NCBI GenBank assembly: GCA_963575745.1
Contig: CAUYUJ010001732.1
Span: 33,704-97,703 of the forward strand
Reading direction: 5' to 3'
Source of the DNA: Prorocentrum cordatum
Lineage: Eukaryota > Sar > Dinophyceae > Prorocentrales > Prorocentraceae
Length of the DNA stretch: 64,000 nucleotides
The notes under the pieces are model-generated. The model was not told the DNA's origin, did no database searches, and saw nothing but the letters and a program-made list of their open reading frames with translations. Shown in pieces: positions 11,876 to 23,440 of the stretch; position 1 is the stretch's first letter, and each line of letters starts with the position of its first letter. The position numbers and the translations under genes were made by a program.

Positions 11876-12069
11876 CTAGCTGCGGCGACGAGCGGCGACG
11901 GCGGCGACGGGGCGGCGACGGCGGACGCACAGGCCCAGACGATGTCCAGCGACGAGGCGGAAACGGGGCGGCGACGGCGGCAATCTATCCGCCAGACCGA
12001 CGCACAGAACCCCTACGTGCAAGCAGTATTTGGGGAACATTCCCTTCCTTTTCTAGACATCCTCATTCG

Positions 12070-12135
<66 letters not shown>

Positions 12136-13350
12136 GACCATCACTTTCGCCGTCACCATCATATTCATCATAATAATCATCATCATCATCACCATCACCA
12201 TCACCATCTATCGTCACCACCATCATCGTCATCACCATCATCGTCATCACCATCACCATCATCATCATCATGATCATCATCACCACCACTATGATCATGT
12301 TCATCATCGTCATCCTCACCATCACCATCACCGTCATCACCACCATTATCATCATCATCAGCATCATCATCGTCATGATCATCTTCACCCCTATCATCGT
12401 CATCAGCGTCATCATCATCAGCATCATCGTCATCATCATCCTCATCATCACCATCATCATCATCATCATCATCATTCGCATCATCTTAACCACTATCATC
12501 ATCATTATCTTCATCGTCGCCGCTTATCATTATTGTCACCATCATCAGCATTACCAACATCATCCTCATCATCATCATCAGCATCATCATCAACATCATC
12601 ATTATCGTCGTCATCGCCCCCATCATCATCACCGACATCACCACCACCACTATCATCATAATCGTCATCATCAGCATCATCATCATTATCATCATCATCA
12701 CCACCACCATCGTCATCAGGAGCATCAGCAACACCACCATCATCATCATCATCATCATCACCGTAATCATCCTCATCATCATCATCATAATCGTCATCAT
12801 CATCGGCATCATCACCATCATAATCATCAGCATCGTTTTCGTCGTTGTCATCATTATCATCAACATTATCAAAATCACCATCAGCGTCAGCATCATCATC
12901 ATCATCATTATCATCATCAGTATCATCATCATCACCATCATCATCGCCACCATCATCATCACCATCACCACCAGCATCAACGTTATCATCATCACCATCA
13001 TCACCATCACCATCAACATCAGCATCATCAGCATCACCATCATCATCACCACCATCACCATAGCCATAACCATAACCGTCACTATTATCACCACCACCAT
13101 CATCATACTCGTCGTCATCATCATCATCATCATCGTCATAATCTTCACCATCACCACTATCATCCCTTGCATCAGCATCATCAACATCAGCATCATCACC
13201 ATTATCATCAACATCATCATGTTCGCCATCATTCACCATCCTCATCACCATCACGATCACCATCACCATCATCATCAGCATCATCAACATCATCATCATC
13301 GTCACCATCATCATCATTATCATCATCATCAGCAGCAGCATCATCACCCC
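11876..13350. repeat. CGGCGA repeats followed by a long (ATC)n array
   Basis: 11876-11990 has CGGCGACGG units. 12062-13350 is about 1.3 kb of ATC/CAT triplets with scattered GTC, ACC and TTC changes. All His-, Ile-, Ser- and Asp-rich frames across it are triplet artefacts. Confidence 0.93.
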
Positions 13351-13354
13351 GTTT

Positions 13355-13905
13355 CTCCTTCCTATAATGAGCGTTCGTTTTCTTCTCGTTTTGATGGAGC
13401 TGATGCGCTTGAGGTCCCTGTGCTGTTCGAGGATGGTGCTGATTTGCTGTCGTCGTTTGGTGCGTTTCTGTTGCCGAATGTGTTTCTGTATTACTTTGCT
13501 GATAGTCCCTCTGTTGCTCGTGTCTGCGTTTGGAATGCATTTGCGCTGCTCCACAAGGTTGCTGATGATGTCGTCGGGTCTGGTGGGGTCGTCGTATTTG
13601 TTTGTGCTTGTCGTAGTGGTTTGTGCGTCTCGGGGGGATGTGGTTTGCAGCGTAGCGTCGATCAAGCTATTTTCGATTGTTTTGTTGTGGTCGTCGGGGT
13701 CAGCTGGTAGCAACTCGGGTTGCAACTTGGAGCCCAGATGACGTCGATACGCGTTGGGGTCGGTGTGTCTTTGTTCCGGCTTGGTGGTATTTCTGGCCAG
13801 TCTCTGGTGTTTGCCTGCGTTGGGATCCAATAGTTTGAGGCGCATGTGCAGAGATACCGCTTTGTGGTCGGAATTGAGAGCAATTGCGTTGCTGGCTTCG
13901 GCGTT
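13355..13905 (-). pseudogene. LINE endonuclease-RT linker fragment
   Basis: Read on the minus strand, a frame that is not explained by the adjacent microsatellites begins with NSDHKAVSL (Asp codon at about 13867-13869). This is the C-terminal catalytic S-D-H motif of EEP nucleases in LINEs. About 170 residues of Lys/Arg/Gln-rich, helix-like sequence follow (for example IQKHIRQQKRTKRRQQ), the usual linker between endonuclease and RT. The frame then runs into the ATC array, so the RT is missing. Codon use differs from the GC-rich LINE at 2-8 kb, so this is another family. Confidence 0.55.
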
Positions 13906-14030
13906 CCGGCGGAGGAGGAGAGGAGGAGGAGCAGGAGGATTAGAAGGAGGAGGAGGAGGAGGAGGAGGAGGAGCAGAAGGATAAGGAGGAGGAGGAGGAG
14001 GAGGCGAGGAGGAGGAGAAGGATGGAGAGG
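13906..14030. repeat. (GGA)n purine tract
   Basis: GGA triplets with AGC and AAG interruptions, directly upstream (in minus-strand sense) of the LINE fragment. Confidence 0.9.
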
Positions 14031-14094
14031 GGCAACCAGGACCCAGCGCCGCCGCAGCACGCGCGTCGAGAGACACCCAAGACGCCCCGACCTC

Positions 14095-14420
14095 ACAATT
14101 CAGATAAGGGGTGTGCCGACATGGGCGGGGCGGCGGAATGCGAACCTGGGCTTTGGGGCTGTTGGTGGAGCTCCCAGTGGGGTTCGATCCGTGCGAGGAG
14201 ACAGTCAGCATACACAGGGGGACTTGACGTTATGCGATTCTTCCCACCAGGACCGCACGTGAAACTACATTCGTCTAGGGCACGATCCGCGTGAAGGGTG
14301 TGCCGATACAGTGTGAAAGACGCCATGCAAACTTTGTCCCTGGACCCGAGGCTCACGGGGGGGCTCCGTGAGGGCCGTGCCGAAATTGGTGGGGGGACGC
14401 TTTGTGAACCTTGCCTACCC
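14095..14420 (+). repeat. 90-bp dispersed repeat family, block 1
   Basis: Three to four diverged units marked by GGTGTGCCGACATGGGCGGG and GGTGGAGCTCCC. They are homologous to the block at 15530-16245 and, in reverse complement, to the 90-bp array at 41440-42620. Confidence 0.75.
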
Positions 14421-14735
14421 TGGGGCCGTAAGTCTCGGCCCAATCCACATGACTGATACCTTTTTACTTCCAGTTCTAGCCATGTGAATATGTGTCACTG
14501 CTTCAGTGGAGCTGTCTGTGACTGAATTGCACCACCCAGCGAGTGATAGTGGTAATGAGGAGGAGGAGGAGGAAGGAGGAAGGAAGAGAAATAGGTTCCT
14601 CAGAACCTTTCAGCTATTTCAAAGTATCTTCGCCCGGCTCGCATCTGAAAAGCTAAGATGGCAGGGCTCGGAGCAGACAGGGACTCCGGGGCTCGGTGAG
14701 GGCCCGCTGGCCGGGGCTGGAACACGCTCTCGGAT
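14421..14735. other. Unassigned
   Basis: Mixed sequence with a short GAGGAG run at 14559-14585. No gene or repeat recognised. Confidence 0.3.
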
Positions 14736-15290
14736 TTCCCCCACGACATGTTTGACCCCTTCGGTGGCCTCCCAGAGGTCACCAAAAAACGACCAGAGCG
14801 GCCTGACAGGGCCGAAGACGCCCGGATATTGTTTCAAGACTGCTCAAGAGGACCCGAAGAGTCGAAGGCTCCAAGATGCGCCCCGAGAGGGCCCCAGGAG
14901 GCCCAAATTGTTTCATCCCCTAGGGGGAAGGTGCATGTTTAGCATATTCGCACTTTGGGTCTTAACAGCGTCCCAAGCGGCCCAAGAGGCCCCACAGATC
15001 GCTCCAAGACGGCCCAAGAGGCTGCCAAGAGGGCGCCAGGATGGCCCAAGAGAGCCCCAAGACTGTCCAAGAGGCGCCCAAGACGGCCCACGAGGGCCCC
15101 AAGATGAGTCCAAGAGGGGGAACTCCAACTGACATTTCGAGCCTTCCGCCTCGAGCGGGCCGCCGAGGCCGCAGCAGGCACCCAAGAGGCCTCAAGGGCC
15201 CCAAAAGATACCCCAAGAAGCCCCCATATGGCCCACATTAGGCCACAAGAAGCTTCAAGACTCACTCCACGAGGCGCCCTAGAATCACGC
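14736..15290 (-). repeat. G-rich dispersed repeat, copy 2 (reverse)
   Basis: CCCAAGAGGCCCCAAGA-type degenerate units, the reverse complement of copy 1. The complex core (AGCATATTCGCACTTTGGGT) lies at about 14940-14960 in the same relative place as in copy 1. Confidence 0.7.
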
Positions 15291-15529
15291 CAAGAGACCC
15301 CGAATTATAGGTGTCCAAGGATCCTCTGGCCCAGAACTCAGGCACACTAGCGGTATGGGCCGAATGCCATAGATTAAGCAAGCAGTCGGTCTGGCGACGG
15401 ACCCATCTCCTTGCAGCCATGTGTAGCGCAGGGCGCGGGTCTCCCTTCATACACTGCGCGCCGCGGGGCAGTGCGGAAAGATGGCTGCTGCGGAGCACGC
15501 GTGCACGGGTGTGTTAAAATCCTGAGTTC
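15291..15529. other. Unassigned
   Basis: Non-repetitive sequence between two repeat families; nothing recognised. Confidence 0.3.
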
Positions 15530-16245
15530 TATGTCGGGCACGACCCGCGTGCCGCGTGAAGGGTGTGCCGAACAATTCGGACACCTTCGCGCGAACGCCC
15601 CCATTGAGGCCACAGGTGGGCCTCCCCCAGGTACGACCTGCGCGAGGCATGTTCCGAAATGGGCGGGGGCACGCCATGCGAAGCTGCCCATTGGTGCCAT
15701 AGGTGGAGCTCCTCCTGGGGCCTGGTTCGCGTGACAGGTCTGCCGACATGGGCGGGGGAGCGCTGTGCGAACCTTGTCTCTGGGCTTTCAGGCGGTGTTC
15801 ATTGTGGGCATGGTGCGCGTGATGGGGTGTGCCGCAATGGCCAGGGGGAGCGCAGTTCGAACCTTGCCTGTGGGGCCATAAGTGGAGATCCACGATCCTT
15901 GTGAGAGGTGTGCCGAAGTAGACGGGAGGGCGGGATGCGAACTTTGTCCCCAGCCTGTACAATTCCTTGCGGGCCACGATCCGTGTGAGAGGTGTGCCGA
16001 AGTGAGCGGGGCGACGCTATGAAGCTTCATTCTAGTGCCGCAAATGCAGCTATTTGCGGGGTACGATCCGCGTGAGGGGCGTGCCATTATGCGAACTTCA
16101 TGCCTGGGGACGTAGGTGGAGCTCCCTGTGGGGCGCGATCCCTGTGAGGGTTGTGCCGACAAGGGCTGGGGAACGCTAGCCAAGCCTGCCATTGGGACCG
16201 CAGGTGGAGCTCCCTGAGGGGCACGACCCGTGCGACGATCTACGT
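15530..16245 (+). repeat. 90-bp dispersed repeat family, block 2
   Basis: About eight head-to-tail units of 75-92 bp. GTGCCG-type anchors lie near 15558, 15738, 15826, 15907, 15991 and 16148. Each unit contains a GTGGAGCTCC segment. Divergence among units is high, so this array is older than the one inside the transposon. Confidence 0.8.
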
Positions 16246-16690
16246 TCTCCAATACCGACACTGGAGCTACGACCAGAGCTTATTAGAATCTAAGCGCGAG
16301 TGGTTCCAGTATACACTTTTATATTTACACAAATGTGCAGAACACGTGTCCAGCGAAAATTCCGTTTTCAAAACAAATTACCGTACATCCGAGTAATTAT
16401 TGCATATGCTTACGCTTCTGAACAAGCATGCGAACTGTTTCTAAGTATCCAGCGACATCCCAACCTTTAGAATGAAGCGCCTTCCGTCTGTGCAGCTGAT
16501 GCACAATTATATGTTTTCAGCGCGCAGTCTGATGCTCGTAGCCCCATTTTCTGACGGACTCGCCCTCCATCTGTGTAGATGGTGGGAACTTTTAAGACGA
16601 ATGTGCGCGCTTCGGCGAGAACCACAGTTTGGTGGAAGCGGGCCGCCCTCCATCCGTGCGAGGTTTGAAACAGCCAGAGGGGCAGCGAGG
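16246..16690. other. Unassigned lower-GC stretch
   Basis: One of the few stretches here with balanced base composition. It has a weak duplication around GCCCTCCATC (about 16562 and 16647). No ORF of interest. Confidence 0.3.
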
Positions 16691-16955
16691 AATTTGAGGT
16701 GAAGGGAGGAGGAGAAGGAGGACGAGGAGGAGGAGGAGGAGAAGGAGGCGGAGGAGGAGGCAGGCTCCGACCAGCCAGAACACTCTGCAGGTTCAAGAGG
16801 AGGAGGACGAGGAGGAGGAGGAGGAGGAGGAGGAGGAAGAGCAGGAGGAGCAGGAGGAGGGGGAGGAGGATAAGGAGGACGAGGAGGAAGAGGAGGAAAA
16901 GAAGGAAGAGGAGGAGGAGGAGGAGGAAGAGGAGGAGGAAGAGGAGGAGGCCTTC
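16691..16955. repeat. (GGA)n purine tract
   Basis: GAGGAGGA-type tract of about 265 bp. On the minus strand it reads as a polypyrimidine tract. It lies just upstream of the plastid-targeting-like exon. Confidence 0.93.
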
Positions 16956-16987
16956 TTCACCCTTCCCTCCGCCTTCCTCACCCAAGG

Positions 16988-17165
16988 CCTTCACCCTCCT
17001 CGGCTGCGCCGGCGGCGCCGCCGCCTTCGTGGCGCCCGGATCCCCTCAGTCCGCGCCAGCGCTCCGCGCCACGGCGGCGCAGGCATTTGCGGCTCCGCGC
17101 GCCGCGACGACGGCGGCGACGGCCGTCGACGAGGACGGCGGCGACGATGATGACGGCCCAGGTTC
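16988..17165 (+). CDS. Exon encoding a plastid-targeting-like region
   Basis: The frame after CACCCAAG reads a short hydrophobic segment (AFTLLGCAGGAAA) ending directly at FVAPG. An Ala/Pro/Thr/Arg-rich, acid-free stretch of about 35 residues follows, and then an acidic DEDGGDDDD patch. A signal peptide followed by Phe-Val-Pro-type residues and a basic Ala/Ser-rich region is the known form of plastid-targeting presequences in peridinin dinoflagellates. No in-frame ATG exists before the purine tract, so an upstream exon is needed. A plausible acceptor is CCCAAG at about 16988 and a donor CCAG|GTTCTT at about 17160. The mature protein is not seen. Confidence 0.4.
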
Positions 17166-17229
17166 TTTCTCTTCCGCTCCGTGCTGTCCCCGATTGATCC
17201 TCGTTCTCCGCCTCGTCGTTTGCCCCCGT

Positions 17230-17585
17230 CGTCCTTCCCCGCCTCCTCTTCCGCCTCTTGTTTGTCCTCTTCTTGGGTCCGCCTGTGCCTCCTCCCTCCT
17301 CCTCCTCCTCCTCCTCCTCCTCCTCCTCCTCCTCCTCCTCCTCCTCTCCTCCTCCTCCTCCTCCTCCTCCTCCTCCTCCTCCTCCTCCCCTCCTCCTCCT
17401 CCTCCTCCTCCTCCTCCTCCTCCTCCTCCTCCTCCCCTCCTCCTCCTCCTCTCCTCCTCCTCCTCCTCCTCCCTCCTCCTCCTCCTCCTCCTCCTCCTCC
17501 TCCTCCTCCTCTTCTTCCCCTTCTCCTCCTCCTCCTCCTCCTCCTCCGCCTCTTCCTCCTTTTCCTCCCTCCTGGTCCTCCTCTC
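17230..17585. repeat. (CCT)n tract
   Basis: About 300 bp of nearly pure CCT triplets with a few single-base slips that move the frame between poly-Pro, poly-Ser and poly-Leu. Confidence 0.95.
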
Positions 17586-17589
17586 ATGT

Positions 17590-17828
17590 TATTTTTTTTA
17601 TTGATATTCTTATCATTATTAGCATCGTTCTCATTAGTATTAGTAGTGGTAGTACTATTAATAGTATTATACATGACATTAACATTCTTATTACGATTAT
17701 TATTGTTGTTAGTAGCATGATTAGTCGGTTGTATTAGTATGGTTAATATTACTATATTTGTATTATTAGCATCATTATTATTATTGTTATTATTATTGCT
17801 ATTATTATTATTATTATTATTATCATCA

Positions 17829-17868
<40 letters not shown>

Positions 17869-17990
17869 GAATATCATTATTATTATCTTTATTATTTGTA
17901 TTATTATTAGTATTGTTATTCGTGGCACTATTATTGTCATTATTAGTAGTATCAGTATTAGTACTAGTAGGTTTCTTATCATTACCCTGT
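17590..17990. repeat. (ATT)n array
   Basis: ATT/TTA triplets with AGT interruptions; purest at 17775-17870. An abrupt switch from a CCT tract to AT-rich DNA occurs at about 17586. Confidence 0.93.
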
Positions 17991-18259
17991 AACGCCCCTA
18001 ACGGGGGTAGAAACCAAGCGTCGTGTTGTCTCCTCCTCCACTCGTGTTCTTGCGCCAGACGTCCACCCCTGAGGCTCTCGGAAGTTTCCACAAGGCTCGC
18101 AGGTGGTCAGAAAAATGCCCCGAACATCGAAGACTAAGTTATTCGAGGTTTCGTCTTCGACTCCGTTCCCAGAGCCCCGACGTGGTGTCTGTTCATCGGG
18201 TCGGCGCCCTTGTTGTCGTGAGATTCTCCTCGGAGGGCCTCTTTGTGACGCTCCCGAGA
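17991..18259. other. Unassigned
   Basis: Mixed sequence between microsatellites with no supported gene. Confidence 0.3.
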
Positions 18260-18520
18260 GAGGGGAGGAGGGAGGAGGGAGGAGGGAAGGAGGAGGGAGG
18301 AGGGAGGAGGACGGATGGGGAGGAGGCGGATCTCGCGCACGGCGCTATCGGAGCCATCGAGGCTACGGATGAGGTAGGAGGAGGAGGAGGAGGAGGAAGA
18401 GGAGGAGGCGGAGGAAGAGGAGAAAGAGGAGGAGAGGGAGGAGATAGAGGGGGAGGAAGGATTTGAAGCAGGACGGATGAGGAGAAGGATGACGACGACG
18501 AGCAGGAGGAGGAGAGGGAA
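18260..18520. repeat. GGA/GAGGGA purine tract
   Basis: Purine-rich triplets with one non-repetitive island at 18325-18370. Confidence 0.88.
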
Positions 18521-18529
18521 TGACGCCCG

Positions 18530-19010
18530 TCCTGGAGCCTCTTGGTGTCGCCGTGGCTCTCCTAGAGCGTGCTGGGGATCCTGTAGCCTGGTTGGGGTCT
18601 TCGGGGCCTCTTGGCGCCTCTTGGAGCCTCCTGGGCCCTCTGGAGCTCCCTGAGTGTAATTCAAAGTGGGTCCTCGGGGGGGCTCTTGAGATCTCGTGGG
18701 CTCTCCCTGGGCCGCCATGGGCCCTCCTGGAGCCTCCGTGGGCCCTCTAAGAACTCTCTCGCGGGGGCGGAATGATGAAAACAATTTCACGCATGGGGGC
18801 CTTTCCGTTGAGAAGGGGGGCGCGGTGCAGAGTGGGTCCTCCTGGGGCCCTCCGGAGGTCTCCTAGGCACTCCCGAGGCCGCCATGGGCCCTCCTGGAGC
18901 CTCTGGGGGCCTCTAAGAAGCCTCTCGCGGGGGCTGAAAAATGACGACAGTTTCACGGATGGGAGCCTTTCCGTTGAGAAGGGGAGCGCGGTGAAAGGTA
19001 ATAAAGTGAC
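18530..19010 (+). repeat. G-rich repeat with a 167-bp tandem duplication
   Basis: The block starting GCCGCCATGGGCCCTCCTGG occurs at 18711 and 18878. Each copy ends in TTTCCGTTGAGAAGGGG. The surrounding CTTGGGGCCTC units connect it to the G-rich dispersed family. Confidence 0.8.
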
Positions 19011-19189
19011 GACAGTGTCGCATTTGAGGCCCCAAATCGTCTTTGGGCACCTCGGGCGCGAATCCCGCTCCCGCATAGTACGGCGCGATTTCCCCTCCCC
19101 CCGCTGTCCCGCCGGACCCCGGGAGGGTGATTTTTGTGGTTTTCGCTTGTAAGAAACACTTCCCCCCCCCTGTCAACGGTGACGGAGGG
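19011..19189. other. Unassigned
   Basis: Non-repetitive GC-rich sequence with no supported gene. Confidence 0.3.
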
Positions 19190-19400
19190 CAGGCGGCGGG
19201 GGTGGGCGGGTTGGCGGGGTGGCGGGTTGGCTGGGGTTGCGGGGTGGCTGGTTGGGCTGGTTGAGCCGGTTGAGTTGTTTGGGTGGCTGGTTGGTTGGGT
19301 TGGCTGGTTGGGCTGGCTAGGGCAATTGGTTTCGATTTTTCCTCCTCTTCTTCCTCCTCCTCCTCCGCCCTCCTAGTCCTCCTCTTCTTCCTCCTCCAAC
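19190..19400. repeat. GGTTGGCTGG repeats and CCT run
   Basis: 19190-19320 is a G/T-rich array of GGTTGG and GGCTGGTT units with strong strand asymmetry. 19340-19400 is a short CCT run. Confidence 0.8.
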
Positions 19401-19409
19401 TCGTGGCCG

Positions 19410-20690
19410 TTCCATGGCTCAACGAGTGTTCATTAGCAGCCAGCATTCGGAACAGCGAAACGCCACTGGGCCGATTTGGTTCCTGGCGGCACGAGGGGGG
19501 ATGTGCTGATCGGACCCTCGCCAGCTGATGGCCTCGGCCCAGTGTGGCGGCTGGCGGTACGTCGCGTTTCTGGAATGGGGGCCGCCGCGTGCCGCACGCG
19601 GAGGAGGCGACGCAGGAACGGCTTGCATGGCATGGCGCGCTCGCGCGGGCGACGCGAGCGCTCGCGCAGCCCACGAGTGTTGGAGCGGGCGCGTTGCTTG
19701 ACGAAACGGAGTCGGGAGATGAATCAGTCAATTCGGTCAACCGTTCAGAATATTGGTTGGGCGCTGAAGCTGGCCTTTGGGCCTGGGCCATCGACGTTGC
19801 GCCGCGTCGGATACGAGGAGAGTCTCCCCCGCGGCGCCTGCCAGTCCAGCGCGCAGGAACCATACAAATGTGGCCGAGGCGGAGGACCGCGGAGGAAGAG
19901 CGATAGCGAGTGGCAGCGCTCCATGCGACCCGTCGGCACGTGAGCCAGGCCGCCAGGCGAACAGGGTATCCGTCTTGCCGAGTTCGGAGCCAGGTGACAA
20001 GGATTTGCAGGAGGTCCACAAGGGCACGTTGTCGCAGATACCATGTGCAGGGCGAGTCTGACGCCTCTGCTCAGGGAGGACGACGGTACGGCCAGGTTCA
20101 CAGGCGGCCACTTCATCGCGCAGAACCTGGCTAAGGGCCACTATTGCGAGGACGAGTTCGGCTTGATCTCATGCCCCGTTCAGGTATATGCAGACGGTGG
20201 GGCGCCATTCTTTCAGAACGTGAGTTCGATCGTCGCACGCAAGCGCGTCGCCGAGGGCATGAGCGGCGAGTGCCCGCGGACGCTCGTTAACAAAATCCTG
20301 GACCTCTCGCGCCCGCGTCACCCCTCGTCGTTCTTGCGCCGCGGGAGAAATCAGCGCGTCGACGCGGAGTTCTGGCTCAGGCCGGATACTTCCAGCTTGA
20401 ATTCCGGGTGGCTCAACCTGAGGAGCAAGCAGGGGAGTGAGTCGCCGACGCGGCAATCCAATACCATCGAGCTTGCTATAGACGAGGAGCTCGCGAAGCA
20501 CGAGGGTGGGCTGGTGGCCCCGCGCGTTAGTGTGGAGAAGGTGTACAGGGCCATCCTGAAGTACGAGCGTTTGGATGTTGCGGCAGGCTTCGCGATTGCC
20601 TTCGGCGGGGACAACCGCGCAATGCGCGCGTGCCCGCGCTGCAGGGCGGCCCCCCTCGAGCCGCGTGAGTGGGCGCGCTGAGCTGTGCCA
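19410..20690 (+). CDS. Unrecognised protein-coding candidate
   Basis: The last 213 codons (20043-20681) form a frame with balanced composition and ordinary hydrophobic patterning (for example FIAQNLAKGHYC, AILKYERLDVAAGFAIAFGG). It differs from the composition-driven frames around it. Upstream frames at 19476-19943 and 19777-20061 may be earlier exons or the same frame shifted near 20045. A CPRC pair near the end could belong to a zinc site. I recognise no family. A long minus-strand frame covers the same DNA but is Arg/Ala/Pro-rich and looks like a shadow. A decayed retroelement ORF is possible. Confidence 0.35.
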
Positions 20691-23440
20691 GCGCAGGAGG
20701 GCGATCCTGTGGGCGCCGCCGCCGGAGGCCATTGGAGGTGCGCGCGCAAAAGCTGCGGCCGCGGGCGGTCGGCGAGGGGCGCCGACGCGCAGGGGCGCGG
20801 CGCCGCCATCTTCCCGTCGCGCTCCATCGTCGAGAAGGGTTGCACGGAGCTGGCCAGCGACGGGGAGGTTGGGCGCGCTGAGCAGACCCGAGAGCACGGC
20901 CTGGGCGACCAGGCGGAGATGGTCAATTTCGGCCGCAGCATCCCGGAGCAGGAGGGCGCAGTTGACGGCGCCGATAACGGCCGAGCTGGCGTCCGCAATC
21001 TCCACCATGGCGGTTGGCAGATCCGCTTAGTCGGGCCGTTGGAGGGGGGGCTCGGCGCGACCGGGGGCGCCATCGGCCCCGGCGACGAGGCGACAATAAT
21101 TTCATCAAGCACGCGCCCTCTCTCTTGGGGGAGAGGATCGCCGCGGACATGCTCGGGGAGCTACCGGCCCGCGCTGACCGAGGACTCGTCGCGCCTTCTC
21201 CCGAGCAGTTTCACTGGCAACTGCCGCGCCTTCTGCCCGCGCGGGGGCCCGCCCCATTCCGGGCGCCGCACACTTGCGACGAGGCGCCTGACCACAGGCC
21301 GCCGCGCTCGGGCCCCGCGGGCAACCCGCGGATAGCCAGGGCGGGCAGGAAGGGAAGGCGGCTGGCCAGGCCGCGGGGGCGCGCGCGCGCGAGCGCCAGA
21401 ATGCGGCCGCAGAGAATCTGATCGAGCCCACAGCGAGCTCTGATCGAGGTCGGCGGGGCGCGCCGGGCGCTCGGGCAAAGGCAGCGGCGGCGCCCTGGAC
21501 GACGCGCCGGTCGGGGGCGCCGCCGTCGCGCAGACAGACTGGCCGCCGCGCGGCCAGGGGCAGCGCGCGGCCGCGAGGCGGTCGCGCGCCGCGGCCCCAG
21601 CTGGCCGCGAGGCGCGGGCCGCGCAAGAGGAAGCGCCTGCATCCGCGGCGCGGGGGCCCATATGGCCCATCGGGGCGGGGGCCTCGCCAGCGGAGGGTCG
21701 CGCGAGACAGCCGCCGCGAGGCCCGGCGTTATTCGGGCGCTGCGATCGCCTTTTGGGCCCATGTCGCATTTTGGACAGGTTGGCCGCGCGCGGCGGAGCT
21801 CCGGAGGGGCCCGGAGGGGGGCGCGCCTGCGGGGCGGCTCCGAACCCCGTCGATCTGCGGGCGCCCGCCCGTTCGCGCGCTGGCCCCTGCCGCTGCGAGC
21901 AGGGGGGGGGGCCCTCGCCGGGGGTGCGCGCCCTCGAGGGGGTGGTCCTCTGGGAGGCAGGCGGGGCTCCCGGGTTGCGCTGCGCCCCCCTTGCGTCTGT
22001 CTGGTCGTCGCGCGGTCGAGACTCCAGGATCGTCGCGCGACCCCGGCAAGGGGCTCCCGCCTGCGCCTGCCGGCGCGCCTGCGGGGTAGCCCCGAACCCT
22101 TGTCGACTGGTGGGCGCCCCCCGCCGCGCAGACGCCCGCCCGTTCGCGCGCCCTCCAATTTCGCCGCGGGCGGGAGGGGGGCCCTCGACGGGGGGGCGCG
22201 CCCTCGCGGAAGGGAATGGCCCCGCCGGGGGTGGGCGGGGCTTCGGGGCCGCGCGCGCACATTTAATCTGTCTGATCGCATCGCGGCCGGGGCAGCTGCG
22301 TCATCGCGCGACTCGCAGCCGCGCGCGCCATTTCGAGGGCCGAGGCCAGGCTGGCCTCCGGCAAGGCCCATTTGGAGGCGCCTCACAGGCCGCCCCTTCT
22401 CGTGGCACGCAGGCTTCGTTGCGGGCCGCGCAGGCAGTCGCATTCGGCGCGGCCCGCGCGGGCGGGCTCGCGGGCGCTCCGACAGACCCTCGCGGGGGGC
22501 GAGGGCGGGCGCGCTCAGGTCGCCAAAGGAATGGCGGCATTGGGGCGCCGAGCAGACCCCGGCTTCGAGCTAATCGGAGACAGCTCGGACAGGTAGGCGA
22601 AGGTTGCGAGAGCGGCCCTCAGGCTGATCCTCAAACTAAGTGTTGGATGGCACTGGGTCGCCACCTGAGAAATCAGGGGCGGGGGCAATCGGGCCCGCCG
22701 AGCGAAAGGCCAGGCCCGCCCCCGACGCCAGCCAGAATGGTGCAGCGCAGGCAGGGGGTGGCGTCGCAGGCGGGGGCCGCGCAGGATCGGGCGGGCGGGT
22801 GCCGGCGACCGCCGGGCGGCGAGGCCAGTCTCCCCACGGGGGAGCCTGGCACAAGAGCGCTGCTGCCTCGGCCCAGGGGGGCCGAGGATCAGGCGCCCCT
22901 CATTTCCAAGAGAACAAACGCATGAGCCGCCCCAGCGGAGGGGGGGCGAGGTCCTACAACAGCGGCGAGGCGACGGCGATTGCGGGCGGCGATGGGGCCC
23001 CGCGCGATCCTCCTTCGGGACGAGGGCCCCGACGCGCGAGTCTGGGCGGGCCGCGGCGCGGCCCTGGGGGCGCCTGGAGCCCGGGGCCGCCGCCTCACCC
23101 GCGCCCCCCGCCAACCGCGAGGGGCGCCAGCGGCGCCTGAGCCGCGGGCGCGAAGAGATGCAGGCGACGGCCGGCGAGGGCGAGAACAGGACGAACCCCC
23201 CGACAAATGGCAAGGAGGAAGCAGGCGCAGCCGAGGCAGCGGATGGGAACTACATTGGGCTTCTCCACGCCCACGCTTCCATCAATTCCGCAGAGCAGCC
23301 GCCCAGCCCGCCGCAGCCAGAGATCGCGGCGCCCCTGGCCCTTGGGCCACCGACTGCGCCGCCGTCCGAGGAGAAGCGGCAGCCGCGGCGATGTGGACAG
23401 CGCGGCGAATCATCTGACCCGCGAGGACAGTCGGGCGCGC
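20691..23440. other. Extremely GC-rich region with an internal duplication
   Basis: About 2.7 kb of GCGC-rich DNA in which all frames are long because stop codons are rare. A diverged duplication of 150-200 bp is present: the segment starting GCGCGCCTGCGGGG recurs about 250 bp later (near 21822 and 22074), including CGCCCGCCCGTTCGCGCGC. I cannot support any specific gene here. Confidence 0.5.

Noticed and set aside
11595-11879. Lys/Gln/Met-rich protein
   Set aside because: A direct translation of the AGCAATGCAA repeat.
16699-17604. 301-residue ORF through the plastid-like exon
   Set aside because: Only the middle part is non-repetitive; both ends are GGA and CCT translations, so I kept just the exon.
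21211-22925. Several 300-410-residue frames in the GC-rich region
   Set aside because: Arg/Ala/Pro/Gly-rich on both strands at once, as expected where stop codons are rare.
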